Shown piece by piece: positions 12,802-23,201 of a stretch of 64,000 nucleotides of DNA. Each line of letters opens with the position of its first letter. Position 1 is the stretch's first letter. The translations under genes and the position numbers were made by a program. Source of the stretch: Lenzites betulinus (lineage: Eukaryota > Basidiomycota > Agaricomycetes > Polyporales > Polyporaceae); assembly GCA_022264855.1 (NCBI GenBank), contig JABYQU010000016.1, positions 539,631-603,630 of the forward strand. Reading direction: 5' to 3'. The notes beneath the pieces are model-generated. The model was not told where the DNA came from. It saw nothing but the letters and a program-made list of their open reading frames with translations, and made no database searches.

Positions 12802-13523
12802 GCCGGGCGGCTGCCGCGCGCACTGACGCTTTCCCGCTGGCTCTCGTTCGTTGATTGCTTTATGCGCTCCGCCCGGCTCTTCTTCTGCTCTTTGCTGTTA
12901 TTCCCCCCGTCCAGTCCTGCGGCCCGCCCCGCGCCCGTCCTGCGTCTGTGTGTGCGTGCAGCCGTGCCCCCGTGTCCATTCCCATCTGTTATCTGTTCTG
13001 AGGATCTCGCTGCAATCATCGCTCAATCGATATTTTACCAGCATAGCATATACGTAGATTTGTATCTTAGTACTACTGTCGGGTCTGCGGAGGACGACCG
13101 CGCGCTTTCGCGGGACCGGGCTGACGGGTACCTGTTGTCTTATCACCTTCTATTTATCCATCGCTGTTCTGTAGTGTATACTAATCGCATCTCTCGTCCC
13201 CGGCGCTGCCGTGATGCTGCGTTCGCGAGTCTGTTCCTCGGGCCTTGCGGGTGGCCATGCTGGGATGCCTGGATCGCCCAGATGGAGATTGCGGGTCCGA
13301 AAGAATGGACGGTGGCCAATCGACACGCTCCTACCTCTTGATTACGTCTTTATCTAGTGGATGGTGTGCCACGCCGACACCGCGTTGTGCGGATCCATAC
13401 GCAGATGTCAAGAACATACGGCACACGTGCCATAAGATGCATAACGGCGCTATGCGACAAGCAGTATTAGGTAGAGTATACAAGCAACCTCTCCAACGCG
13501 CAGCGGGGGCGGCGCGGGGCTCG
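12802..13523. other. Convergent 3' intergenic region, LDB/PNUTS
   Basis: About 720 bp between convergent stop codons. It includes C/T-rich and TGTGTG-like stretches fitting 3' UTRs. No convincing coding sequence is seen on either strand. Confidence 0.4.
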
Positions 13524-16500
13524 CTAGTTGTAGTTGAGCGGCTCGTGGCTGTAGTCGCATTGATCGCCATACTTGCATCTGTGGGCAGAGAAGCGGAGAG
13601 GGGTGTGTGATCAGCTTTCCGCTTTTGGACAGCCCGTGCGGGCGGAACTGCAAATGCTCGCCTTCCTGCCTGAAAGAAACTGCATGGTTTTCGCTTTGTA
13701 TTTCTTATAAACCCCTCGCCCCGGCCCCGCCCCCGCAGCGACCCCCGGCCGCGGCCGCGTGGCCCGCCGCTGCCGCCGCCACGCTCGCCCCAGCCGTCCT
13801 CTCCCCACCGCCGGCCGGGCTCCGCGCCCCGGCCGGCGCCGTTCGGCACGCTCGGCTCGTGATATCCGCGGTCGAATTCTGTGTACGGTCCCCCCCATCC
13901 CTGCGCATGCTGCTCCGCCGCGGTCGGCGGCGGCGGCGGCGGGTGCTGCGCGCCCCCGAGCCCGCCGAAGAGCGCGTTTTGCGAGAGCGCCTGCGCCTGC
14001 TGCATGAGCTGCTGCAGCTGCTCGGTGTTGATGTTCGCGAGCCCGGGCAGCAGCATGCCCGTCGCGTCGCCCATCGTCACGTCCATCGCGGGCGCGGGCG
14101 CCGCCGCCGCGAGCTGCCCCACGAGGTCCGCCACGGACGACGCCGTGTGCGCGCCGTCCGCGAGCGTGGGCGCGGGCGCGCCGCCCTCCCAGAAGAGGCC
14201 TTCGACGTCCTCGCCGGCGAGCATGACCCGCACATCCGCGTCCACCTGCTCGTCGGGGATCTGCGTGGGCGGTTCGGCGGGGCTGTCGGGTATCTGCGCG
14301 GCGGAGGCGTACGACGCGACGAGCGCGGTCTGCTCGCGCTCCTCCTGAGCCGCCCGTTCTTGGCTCTCCCCGCCTCGTGGCGGTATTTCAAGCTCCGGGG
14401 GCATCTCGAGGGCTGGGGAAGCAGTGTCAGCCACGGCGCAGAGCCCAGAGAAGCAGGTCGCGTGCTCACGCTGCGGCTCCGTCCACTCCATCTGCTCTTC
14501 GAACAGGTGGTTGTGCAGCGCGGCACCCTCGTCTCGATCCAGGTCGCGCAGGCTATGTGTCGGTAGCGATCCCTGTGTAGCGGCGCGCAGCATAGCGCGA
14601 TCAATATACAGTACATGCGGCGATGCGGATGGGAAACGCTAACAGATGCGCCGTCGTCGTCGTACACCGCACGCTCGATGAGCTTGATCTGCTCAAGCCT
14701 GCCTTCCGGTGCCCATGTTACCGACTTCTTCCGCTTGCCGAGGCCAGGTCCTCCAGGTGGCGCCCCTGACGGCCCGGCGGCGGGCCCTGTCGAAGGCCCA
14801 GGCGCCGAGGACGGCGGTGGTGTCGATGTCGACGGGCCCGCCCACGATCTCAGGATCTCCTGAAAACCGTTCACCGACGATGGCTGGGCGACGTTCGCGT
14901 CGGGCTTCTTGCCAGGGGCCGTCGAGCCCGACGCGGCTGGTGCAGCGGGCGGCGTCTTCTTGAAACTGGGGAGCTCCTTCTTCGTCGGCTTCGGCTTGGA
15001 GAAAAAGGACGAGTCCGACTTCGCGTCCTTCACCACGGGCTTTGTCTCCTTCTTGACCGGGACGGCCTTTGGCGTGGACGAGCCAGCGAGCGGGATGGCG
15101 GCCTTCTTGACGGGTGGTGCAGATTTGGACGACGATGGCTCCGCTCTCCGCTTCTTGCCTTTCGGGTCTGCGCAAACATGCCTCGCGTCAACTGCTGTGT
15201 GCGTCGCGGCGCGGACTGACATGGCTCACCCTCTGTTTCTTCGGTTTCGGCTTTATCCGGCACCTCCTGCTGGGAGAGCATCTTTCGCCACTTGATTTCC
15301 AGGTTCGCTGCCATGTCCTTGATCGCTGATTTTGTTTTCGACGGATATGGGATGGGGGGACAGTAGTTAGATACATGTATTTAATGACGACGACGGGGCC
15401 GGGCTCGGACGTAGCAGCTGTTCTACGGAGTCGATGCGATATCGGTTCACTCGCGACGCAACTTCCTTTTGGGTCATACTTACGATACCCGAGGACGGGA
15501 GACATTGTATGTCGTGATAATGAAGGTCTCAACTCACCCGGAGTGGGGGGCTCTTTAATCAGCTTCATGATCAGCCTTCCCAGCTTGGATTGTTTCAGCT
15601 TCTCCAACGTCAATGGTAGGCGATCGATGATCTGTTAAGCATACAATGAGTACTTGGTCTACCCGGTCTCGATTTGGTTCATTGTACTCACTTGTAGGAG
15701 AGGCATGATTGTCTCAACCATTTGTTGGTCGTCGCGCCCAACGAAAGCCAACTTCAACCACTCTCGCGCAACCTCCATAGCAGTACTGTTGTCGACCCAT
15801 GCACGGAAGTAATGATTGCCGGCGTTGTCTCTAATCTTGGTCAGTATTTCGAGACGAATCTGCGCGTCGACGTCCGCAATGCCGTAATCGTCTATGATGT
15901 TCACAAGCTGCGCGACTGCACCCCCGCCAGTGAACGAGTTCGGCTGGATGAAAGGTTTGACATCAGTGACAAGGTTGGCCCTTTGTTGTTCAGTCGTGGG
16001 CTTGCTCGCAAGCGCGGGAGGTGGTGGCGGTATAGGCGCGACAGACTGTGGTGTCGGTTGCGATGCAGGAGATGCAGAAGTAGAAGGGCCGGCGATGGGC
16101 TGGGCCGACTGGCCGTAAAACTGGGAGGGAGCGATGCTGGCATAGTAATTAGTGGTGGGCGAGTGGAGGGCGTAGGGTGACAAGGTGGCCTGCTGCTGCT
16201 GCTGTGGGGGAGAATGCGAGTGGCGGACAAGCTGGGCGGGATGTTGCTGTTGTGATGGCGGCGACTGCTGGTATTGTGAGGGTCCGGAATGTACGAATGC
16301 AGGGTTGATGGATAACATGGGTTGATGCATTTGTTGGGAGTACGGATACTGCATGCGTTGTTGGACCTGTTGGGACAGATACGGGGATTGTTGATATTGC
16401 TGTGGAGGGCTAGACGACGAGCCATTCATGGTTGTGAGAGCAGGGCTAAAGCGACGGTGAGGATGTGCAACTAAAAGAAGGCACAGGACGCACTCTATAA

Positions 16501-17023
16501 CCATCGGCGAATGCCCCTGCGACTGCCCTTGGCTCTGTCCCTGCCCCTGCGCGTGTGTTTGGGAATGGGAGGAGGAACTGTTCGCGCCATCGAGCGTAGA
16601 GTAGTTGGATATGTGGACATGGCTGCTGGCGGGGATCCACTGCTGGTACGAACCCGCGGGAATGGAGCCGTAGGCTGGGGCGGCGGACAGGAGGAGGGCG
16701 TATGGATTCGAGGTCGGGTTGAGCGGCGGGGTGGGCGAGTGGTGGGCTGCGGCGACGGAGGGATGAGCAACGGACGGGGTGCGGTCGAGAGGGCCTCCGC
16801 TGGCCCGCAACGCGTCGCTGTGGCCGGCGCCTAGCCAAAAGTGCTCGTGCTCACCCTGCAAGTCGCCGAGAAAGTCGTTCAAGCTGGCCCCCTGCACGCT
16901 CGCCGCGACCTCCTTCCAGTCATTCGACACCGAGCCCACCGCCGACCGCTCGTCGTGGACGGCGGCGTGCTGGAGCTCGGGAATTTGTTGGGACTGCAGC
17001 CACGGTGCACTGTTATAGTCCAT
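13524..17023 (-). CDS. PNUTS/Ppn1-type PP1 regulatory subunit (TFIIS-LW, RVxF and CCCH)
   Basis: The start codon at 17023 gives MDYNSAPWLQSQQ. The first ~300 residues are Gln/Ser/Pro-rich. Next comes a TFIIS N-terminal (LW) domain containing WLKLAFVGRDDQQMVETIMP and LPLTLEKLKQSKLGRLIMKL. A Lys/Ser-rich linker leads to GKRKKSVTWAPEG, a canonical RVxF-type PP1-docking motif (KSVTW). The C-terminus is Gly/Arg-rich and ends in a CCCH zinc finger (C-x7-C-x5-C-x3-H, finishing DYSHEPLNYN). LW, then K-[ST]-V-T-W, then CCCH is the layout of metazoan PNUTS (PPP1R10) and matches the role of S. pombe Ppn1 in the CPF-associated phosphatase module acting at transcription termination. The finger is split by a probable GC-AG intron (13579-13661). 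A 48-nt segment (16446-16493) may be an intron or retained coding sequence, since either keeps frame. Function is inferred from architecture. Confidence 0.87.
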
Positions 17024-17667
17024 CTGCCAGAAACGCGACGATTCTTTTTGCAAAGCGGGCTCTTAGGCAATTACTGCACGTCCGCCAACCGTCAGATGTC
17101 ACCTTGCCAGGCCTTAGCTGCAGCTCGCCGTTCGTTCAGCTCGCCGTTCGTGATGGTGGTCAGAGGGTTGGCCGACTGTCCCTTTCAGTCTCCGCTTTCT
17201 ACTCCCCTCCCAGCCAAATACGGCCACTATTCTCACGCTACTGCGCCCCCTAGGACACCGCCTGGCGCCCACCCCCGTCCCCCATTATTCACCGGGGCAT
17301 CGCATGCGGCAGACATGCCGGGGTGCTGGGCACTGGTGTCATCTGTGATCCTTGGCGAGACCAGGAGAGGGCACAATCAGCCGTGGGGCATGCGGCCGGA
17401 CGGGGAACAATAGGCGCGCAGTTGAAACCATTCCATAATAGTTGAAATTTGAAACCTAGGACTAATCGAGTTTGTAACGAGACAAGGTGCCAATTCAGCC
17501 AAACAAGTACAACGCGTCCCGTATCACCTCTTCATCTACAACGACAACAAAGTTTTCAACCTCCCCTTACCCCCCTTTCAGCCCTTCTTACACGCCCTCT
17601 AACCGGACGCGTCGCGTCGCGTCTACACACAACAAATCCAACAACAATCTCCCGCCGCCGAAACAAA
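17024..17667. promoter_or_regulatory. Divergent promoter region, PNUTS / HMG-box gene
   Basis: About 640 bp between two divergent start codons. A C/T-rich, AC-rich stretch (17480-17667) leads into the HMG-box start and is likely its 5' UTR. No reading frame in it has recognisable domains. Confidence 0.45.
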
Positions 17668-18572
17668 ATGGCCATGGCGCCCGACAATACCGCACAGCTC
17701 GAGATCCACAAGATGCAGGTTCGTCGCTGCTCGCCGTCGCCGTCCCGCGCTCACCATGCCCCCAGCAGCTCGTGAACAACCTCCACCAGCTCGCCCACAC
17801 CATGCGCGAGTGCGCGGCCGTCGCGGATTCCTTCGTCCAGACGCTTACCTACGGCCCCAATGCCCCGCCCCTGAACGCGATGGGTCCCAACGGGCACTTC
17901 CCCATGACCATGGTCCCTATGCAAGTGGCTCAGGAGGAGGGCAAGAAGCGCAAAGGACGCGCAGACGACGGCGATGTCAAGAAGCGGGCCAAGAAACTCA
18001 AAGACCCCAATGCACCGAAGCGGCCCGCGTCGTCGTATATCCTCTTCCAGAATGACGTGCGCAGCGAGCTGAGGAAGAAGAACCCTGAAATGCGCAACAA
18101 CGAGTTGCTCAGTCACATCTCGAAGTTGTGGCAGGAGATGCCGCAGGAGCAGAAAGAGGTGCGTTGCCGATCGTATGGCCTGTGAAACATGCCTGACTGT
18201 CTGCAGGCGTACGAGGCTCGCAACAGGGCGGATAAGGACAAGTGGCTGGCGCAGAAGGCCATCTACGAGTCGGGCGGCAAGCCCGGGGAGGCCTCCGCCA
18301 TTCCAGTCAGCTCTTCCCTCAATCCCGCATGAGATGGTACGCTCACCTAAGAGAAGATGCAGGTCGCCCCTGTCGTTGTCGCCGCCATCCCCAAAGGGAC
18401 GCCGTCGACTTCGGAGGAAATGTCGCCGGAGGAGGACCTTGACAGTTCCGACGACTCCTCTGAGGACGACGATGCAGCCAGCCCCCCGCCTCCCAAAAAG
18501 ACGAAGCGGGACAGTGCGAAGGAGGATGCGTCGTCGAAGAAGGAGAAGAAGCATAAGAAATCGAAGGCTTGA
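17668..18572 (+). CDS. HMG-box nuclear protein
   Basis: A predicted DNA-bending chromatin protein. It starts MAMAPDNTAQLEIHKMQ and has a short N-terminal helical region (LVNNLHQLAHTMRECAAVAD). One HMG box follows, from KKLKDPNAPKRPASSYILFQ through ELLSHISKLWQEMPQEQK and RNRADKDKWLAQKAIYE. The C-terminus alternates an acidic Ser/Asp/Glu stretch with Lys-rich runs ending KKHKKSKA. Introns fall after the first 17 codons (from 17716) and inside the box (about 18159-18207). A third, probably 18306-18353, is needed to remove an in-frame TGA; its donor (gtcagc) is unusual, so that junction is the weakest part of the model. The N-terminal region before the box differs from the minimal Nhp6 type. Specific partners cannot be deduced. 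Confidence 0.85.
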
Positions 18573-19352
18573 AGGGGTGGCTGCTGCTTGTATGTTTGCT
18601 TATGCGATATGTGCCGTGATCTTGATGCTTCTTGTGCAGCTTCCACACTCCTTTCGAACTTCAGTATACAGTAGGATAGTAGTGTTGCTTGTCCATAATC
18701 TCGCGAGTATGGTACCGAGACGTGATTGATAGTGTTACTCTTTACCAGAGCGATTGATGTGTATTGGAATCCGTCGTGGTCGTGTGCTTGGCTGGATGGA
18801 TGGTGAGAGCATGGTGGTGGTGGCGAGAGACGGAGTCGGATGGTTGTCGGAGAGAGAGGACGCCTGTCGCGCGTCTGCCGTGCGCACGGCTGTGGGTCAC
18901 GGTGCCTGGCAATCGCGCTCGTCGCTTGCCCAGCTTCTCTCCGGGCAGTGCTGCTCGTCGGACCACCGTGCCCTCCCGGCAGCCATAGAGATGCCCCGAG
19001 ATATGGACTCGGAGCCCCGGTCGACGCTCTCCTTCGAAGGCTCCAGATACTGCACGATGCATCGCCCCGCGTGGAGAGGCCTGCTGCGCACCGTTCTACA
19101 AGGCGGTGAAGGTGTCCGCTCTACAATCGCTGTCGCTATAGCATGTCTCTCGTAGTCGTTTGACATCTATCGCCCACATAAGCAGAGCGCCGCGCCGCAG
19201 CCCATGGGCTAATACTAAGAGCGAATATGGCGATTGCTTACACTTCCGGACTCGCTCCGGAGCCCACGGCCAGCTTTCTGCCGAAAGCTATATAACCTCT
19301 CGCGCGCCCACCCGCTCGTCCTCTTCGCCCAACTTATCACTTCCCTCCATCG
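18573..19352. other. Intergenic region, HMG-box / WW-domain genes
   Basis: About 780 bp between two same-strand genes. It holds the HMG-box 3' UTR and the WW-gene promoter; C/T-rich sequence precedes 19353. Small open frames on both strands lack domain features. Confidence 0.4.
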
Positions 19353-20220
19353 ATGTCCCAGCCGCCGCCCTACGCATCCAACGGTCCCCCCATCAACCCC
19401 GACAGGCGGCCTCTGCCTCCGGGCTGGATCGAGCAGTGGGACTCAAGGTGCGCTCCCAGATCGCTCTGACTGTGACTTTCAAGCTGACATGATGTGCTCA
19501 TTCACAGCTACAAGACCTGGTGTGTAGCCCGGGACTCTGGCTAACATCGATCTGTTAATCTCATATGTCGCTGTTCTTTAGGTTCTACGTAAACACATCG
19601 GAGAACCCGCCCCGTTCGTCGTGGGTGCACCCACTGGGTCCTGCACCCCCCACGCCGCAGCCAGGCTACGCGCCTCCCGCAGGGCCACCGCCTCCAGAGA
19701 ACCGTGGTTACAGCCCGTACCCCCCTCAGGGCGGTGGATACAACCCCGGCTACGGCCAACCTGCCCAGCAGTGGGCTCAATCCCCTCCTCCTGGTGGCTA
19801 CTATGCCGGCAGTCCTCAGCCGCAAGGCGCCTACTCGCCATATGGCGGCGCTCCTCCGCAGGAGAGCAGGGGTGCGTGCATCTGCTTCTGTGGATGTGTG
19901 AATGACGCTGCTGATATCCATCTGTCAGGCTGGTTCGGATCGAATAGTGCTCAGCCTACCGTTGTCCAGCAGGCGCCGCCGAAGAAGTCCGGTCCGGGGG
20001 TGGGAACTGCTCTGTTGGCGGGTGCGCATGATAAACAAGATATATCGAAGGACTTCGCTGATCGCTTGTTTTAGGTGGTGCGGGTCTTGTCGGTGGTGCG
20101 CTTCTCATGGATGCCTTCGAGGACCACGAGGACCACGAACGCGAGCAGGCTTACGACCAGGGCTACGATCAGGGCTACGACCAAGGCTTCGATAACGGGG
20201 ATGGGGGTGGTGACTGGTGA
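19353..20220 (+). CDS. WW-domain protein with glycine-zipper and repeated YDQG tail
   Basis: The protein starts MSQPPPYASNGPP and has one WW domain at about residues 20-52, with both signature tryptophans (LPPGWIEQW and SSWVHP) and the YKTWFYVN core. The domain is encoded across a 12-nt microexon (19508-19519). A Pro/Gly/Tyr/Gln-rich region follows, then a small-residue zipper (GVGTALLAGGAGLVGGALLM) that could pack against a membrane or oligomerise, then an acidic tail with YDQGYDQGYDQGFDNG and a final tryptophan. Two further introns interrupt the Gly-rich and zipper regions. WW domains bind proline-rich peptides. Similar short WW/glycine-zipper proteins occur in fungi with no firm function that I know of. 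No signal peptide is seen. Confidence 0.83.
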
Positions 20221-20759
20221 TGACTCACCGCGCAGCCTTCTTCCGAGTAGCCTTGCAATGTTTTCGACTCTCCCAGTGCACGCCATCGATGCCGGTGCCA
20301 CGCTGTACATTAGCTTTTCTTTGGATGATACCATGGCGTCCCTAGCATAACAACCATTGCCCAATGCCCGCGGTAGCAAAGTGACAGCCTGATGAACGGA
20401 GCGTTCATCCACCTGGTTCACCAATGCCTCGGGCGTTCCATATTTTCCCTTGGCTCATTTGACTAATCATATCATTTTAGGGCCCTCAGTCTAATCATCC
20501 TGCACTCCAATGACGCCACAATTCAGTGTCGTTCGGGCGACTCAGAGTGCGTCTCTTGGCAACCTTTTGCAGTCAGAGTCTAGATTCAACGTCGTTTACG
20601 CAACCCCACAAGTACGCGTGGCCCTGTCGCGAGCGTGCATGACATCAATATATGCGCCACTCATATCGAACAAGGACGTGGCACCAGTCAAGGAACTACA
20701 AATACACTTCTCAACCAAGAAGAACAAACATCGGACGCATGGCGCGTAAACACATTCCA
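20221..20759. other. Convergent 3' intergenic region
   Basis: About 540 bp between the WW-domain gene stop and the stop of the methyltransferase-GT8 gene. No domain-bearing frame is visible; it is probably the two 3' UTRs. Confidence 0.4.
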
Positions 20760-22370
20760 CTACGAGCTTGCATCTGCTGACTTGTCCTTGAACACCGCTA
20801 ACCCTACCTGGGCGGCCTCCTCCATCTTCTTCTCCTTCAGCTCGCGGAACTCGCCGCTTGCGCGCCATCCATGCCACGCAGTCTGCTCGCAGACCTCCCA
20901 CCACTCCTCCGCAAACGGGTGGCCGGGGGCGCCCGCATACCCCCATGGCTTTCCGGTGTAGGGCTGGACGAACGGGTTGATCACCGCCGCCATCGTAGGG
21001 TGCAACGCCCCCGTGAAGTGGACGATCTTCGGGTCCTCCATCTCGTCCATCGCCAATGCCTCGCGCTCCGGCGTACGATGTGCCGCGTACGTGCCCAACC
21101 CCTGCGCGTTCCACCGGAGGCTCAGCGGGACCCACTTCCCGTCAAAGTGGACGTTCAGCGCGTCCTGGTCCTGCATCTTCGCGCCCTTCATCGCCGAAGC
21201 GATATCGTTCAGCTCGCCGAGGCGTGCACGAATGGCCGCAAGGTCCATGAGGAGTACGCCGGCGTTGAAGTATGAGGCAGAAGGTCCCTCGGTATGGCCC
21301 GCCGGGAACCCGACGTCTACCGCTGCTGCGATCGGCTTCCCCTGGAGGTCGGTGTCCCAGAGCTCCCTCAGATCGCTTCGGACAAGGACATCTGCGTCAA
21401 GGTACAAGACCCTCTCTACAGGCAGTCTCGGGATCATCGCGATCTTGTCCCAGGTGGGCCCAGGAGGAAGTGCGGACCTGTGCTCGGAGGGGGAAAGATC
21501 GACAAAGACGATGGTAGCATCCACGCCCTCCGGAAGCGACTGTCTCAACTTGTACATCACGTCTTCAGGCAAGCCCGTGTTGGCGACATAAAAGGTGATC
21601 CCTCCCCTCGTGTGCATCGCTGCGCTCCTGATAGCTACAGCGGCAGCGATCGCATAGCCAGCGTCGATCGTGAGCACGACGTTCACGCGATACCCCAGCG
21701 CGCCCTCCAGCCCCTCCTTGGACTCCTCGCCCGCAACGAGGAACCCGATGCGCATCTCCGCCGTCTTCTGGATCACGACCTGCGATTCCGTCTCAGCCGA
21801 GAGCAGCTCGTACTCGCCCCTATGCAGCGCGAGAAACGCGTCGATCCCGCGCTTTGGGTGGTGCATGCTCTCCTCGGGCTCCTTGTCCCAGTGGTAGTCG
21901 TCAAAAATCACGACCGCGCCCTTGCGCGCCAGCCGCCACGCAAGCTCCCCGTCGAGGAGCGTGTCGTCGGCCTCGTGCGAGCCGTCCACGTACACCCAGT
22001 CGTAGCCCGGCCGCGCGGCGCCCATCTCCTCCGTGAGGAGCGCCATGAGTGCGGGGACGCTGAACTGGGCGAGGACGCGGGAGGGCCGTCCGGTGAGCGC
22101 GAGGTTGTGCGTGAGCTTGCGGTGGCGCTCTCGCCCGGCGGCGGTCGACATGAGGTCGAAGTGGTCGATGCAGACGATCTCGCCGCCGTCCTTGCACAGC
22201 TCGGTGAGGAGGAAGACGGCGGAGCGGCCCTCCCAGGAGCCGATCTCGAGGACGCGCGGGCTGGGGGTGGCGATGCGCGGGAAGAGGCCGCGCCATCGAT
22301 CGATGTTGAACGAGAACCAATCTTGGGTCTTGGTGAAGAGGTAGTTTGGGGGGCAGACTTCGTCAGGCAT
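20760..22370 (-). CDS. Fusion: SAM-dependent methyltransferase + GT8 glycosyltransferase
   Basis: An intronless coding exon of 536 residues. The start at 22370 (ACCATGCC context, MPDEVCPPNYLF) is preferred because the upstream in-frame extension lies in a probable 5' UTR intron. Residues about 20-210 form a class I methyltransferase: motif I VLEIGSWEGRSAVFLL, then EIVCIDHFDL, then YDWVYVDGSHEADD and VIFDDYHW, as in the Methyltransf_24 group. Residues about 250-500 form a GT8-like GT-A domain: LYLDADVLVRSDL (the DxD metal/donor site), SYFNAGVLLMDLA, DQDALNVHF and KIVHFTGALHPTM (the GT8 HFxG element). No signal peptide or membrane segment is seen, so the product is probably cytosolic. It is divergent from the epimerase-GT fusion, which suggests co-regulation. 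Donor and acceptor are unknown; O-methylation of a sugar or glycan is the simplest inference. Confidence 0.85.
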   Translation of the reverse strand: MPDEVCPPNYLFTKTQDWFSFNIDRWRGLFPRIATPSPRVLEIGSWEGRSAVFLLTELCKDGGEIVCIDHFDLMSTAAGRERHRKLTHNLALTGRPSRVLAQFSVPALMALLTEEMGAARPGYDWVYVDGSHEADDTLLDGELAWRLARKGAVVIFDDYHWDKEPEESMHHPKRGIDAFLALHRGEYELLSAETESQVVIQKTAEMRIGFLVAGEESKEGLEGALGYRVNVVLTIDAGYAIAAAVAIRSAAMHTRGGITFYVANTGLPEDVMYKLRQSLPEGVDATIVFVDLSPSEHRSALPPGPTWDKIAMIPRLPVERVLYLDADVLVRSDLRELWDTDLQGKPIAAAVDVGFPAGHTEGPSASYFNAGVLLMDLAAIRARLGELNDIASAMKGAKMQDQDALNVHFDGKWVPLSLRWNAQGLGTYAAHRTPEREALAMDEMEDPKIVHFTGALHPTMAAVINPFVQPYTGKPWGYAGAPGHPFAEEWWEVCEQTAWHGWRASGEFRELKEKKMEEAAQVGLAVFKDKSADASS

Positions 22371-23201
22371 GGTGCCAGTGTGCTGAGGATATGTCGGAGG
22401 ACTTAGGTGAGTGAATGCGAAGACAAAGAGCACTGGCCGGCCGAGCACTCACCTCCGTGGATGTTGACAGGGTTTCAGCATCCTGGTCGAGACTTGCCGA
22501 TGAATATGAGGCGCAAGATACACGCTGGCTGTGCCCAACCCCCTTTCTTTTTTGGGAGCGGCGACGCGCTCCAGACCCGTCCTGTGGTTCTAGTAGTACC
22601 GCAGCACAAACTCTACGACATCGATGTGTACACGGACCGTCATAATGACCGTGGTTCTACCCGGCGAAGTACACGCCACATCGCAGGATGGCGGCCTTCA
22701 TGACTTGCCCGTTCGTTCGGTGCCTTGGTCCCATCGAGCAAAACATCACTTCGACGCCAGATTCACCGCTAAATCAGGTCGCACATATTCCCCACATCCT
22801 GGCGGCCAACCCACGGTGCGCATAGAAGGTGTTGGAGCAGCGGCTTCGCCGTCATATCACTGGCCCTGCGGTAGTGGATCTCCAGCGTGCCGAATGACAG
22901 GCCCTCTGCAACATCTGTCGCCGGGATGTTTTCCCTGAATTCTTATGCGGCACCGAGATTACCCATTGTAGGACTGAAGCCTGCTGAGCGTGTGGACTTA
23001 GTCGCTGCGGTAGGATGACATCTGCAACCGAGCGCCCTAGTGGTGAGCGCCCCATCGTCGAGCGGATAATCGGGATGCCTGTCGTACGGGCCGGGCCACC
23101 CAGCCTCTCTGTCGCCCCGAAAAGATATATCTGGAGAGAATGAATCCTCAGAACCGCTGCGACTCCCCGCTGACGCCGTTTCACCGTATCATCGTCTGCC
23201 C
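22371..23201. promoter_or_regulatory. Shared divergent promoter of the two glycosylation fusions
   Basis: About 830 bp separates the two head-to-head start codons. On the minus side, a donor-like GTGAGT near 22454 and an acceptor-like CAG just upstream of the 22370 start suggest a 5' UTR intron. No coding domain is present in the gap. The arrangement would allow a shared promoter, but I cannot name a motif. Confidence 0.5.

Noticed and set aside
17024..17053. Ten-residue N-terminal extension of PNUTS
   Set aside because: The extension would need a TTG start; the first ATG is at 17023.
22371..22448. Upstream in-frame extension of the methyltransferase-GT8 protein
   Set aside because: It begins at a non-ATG codon and overlaps a probable 5' UTR intron; the ATG at 22370 has a good context and the family-like start.
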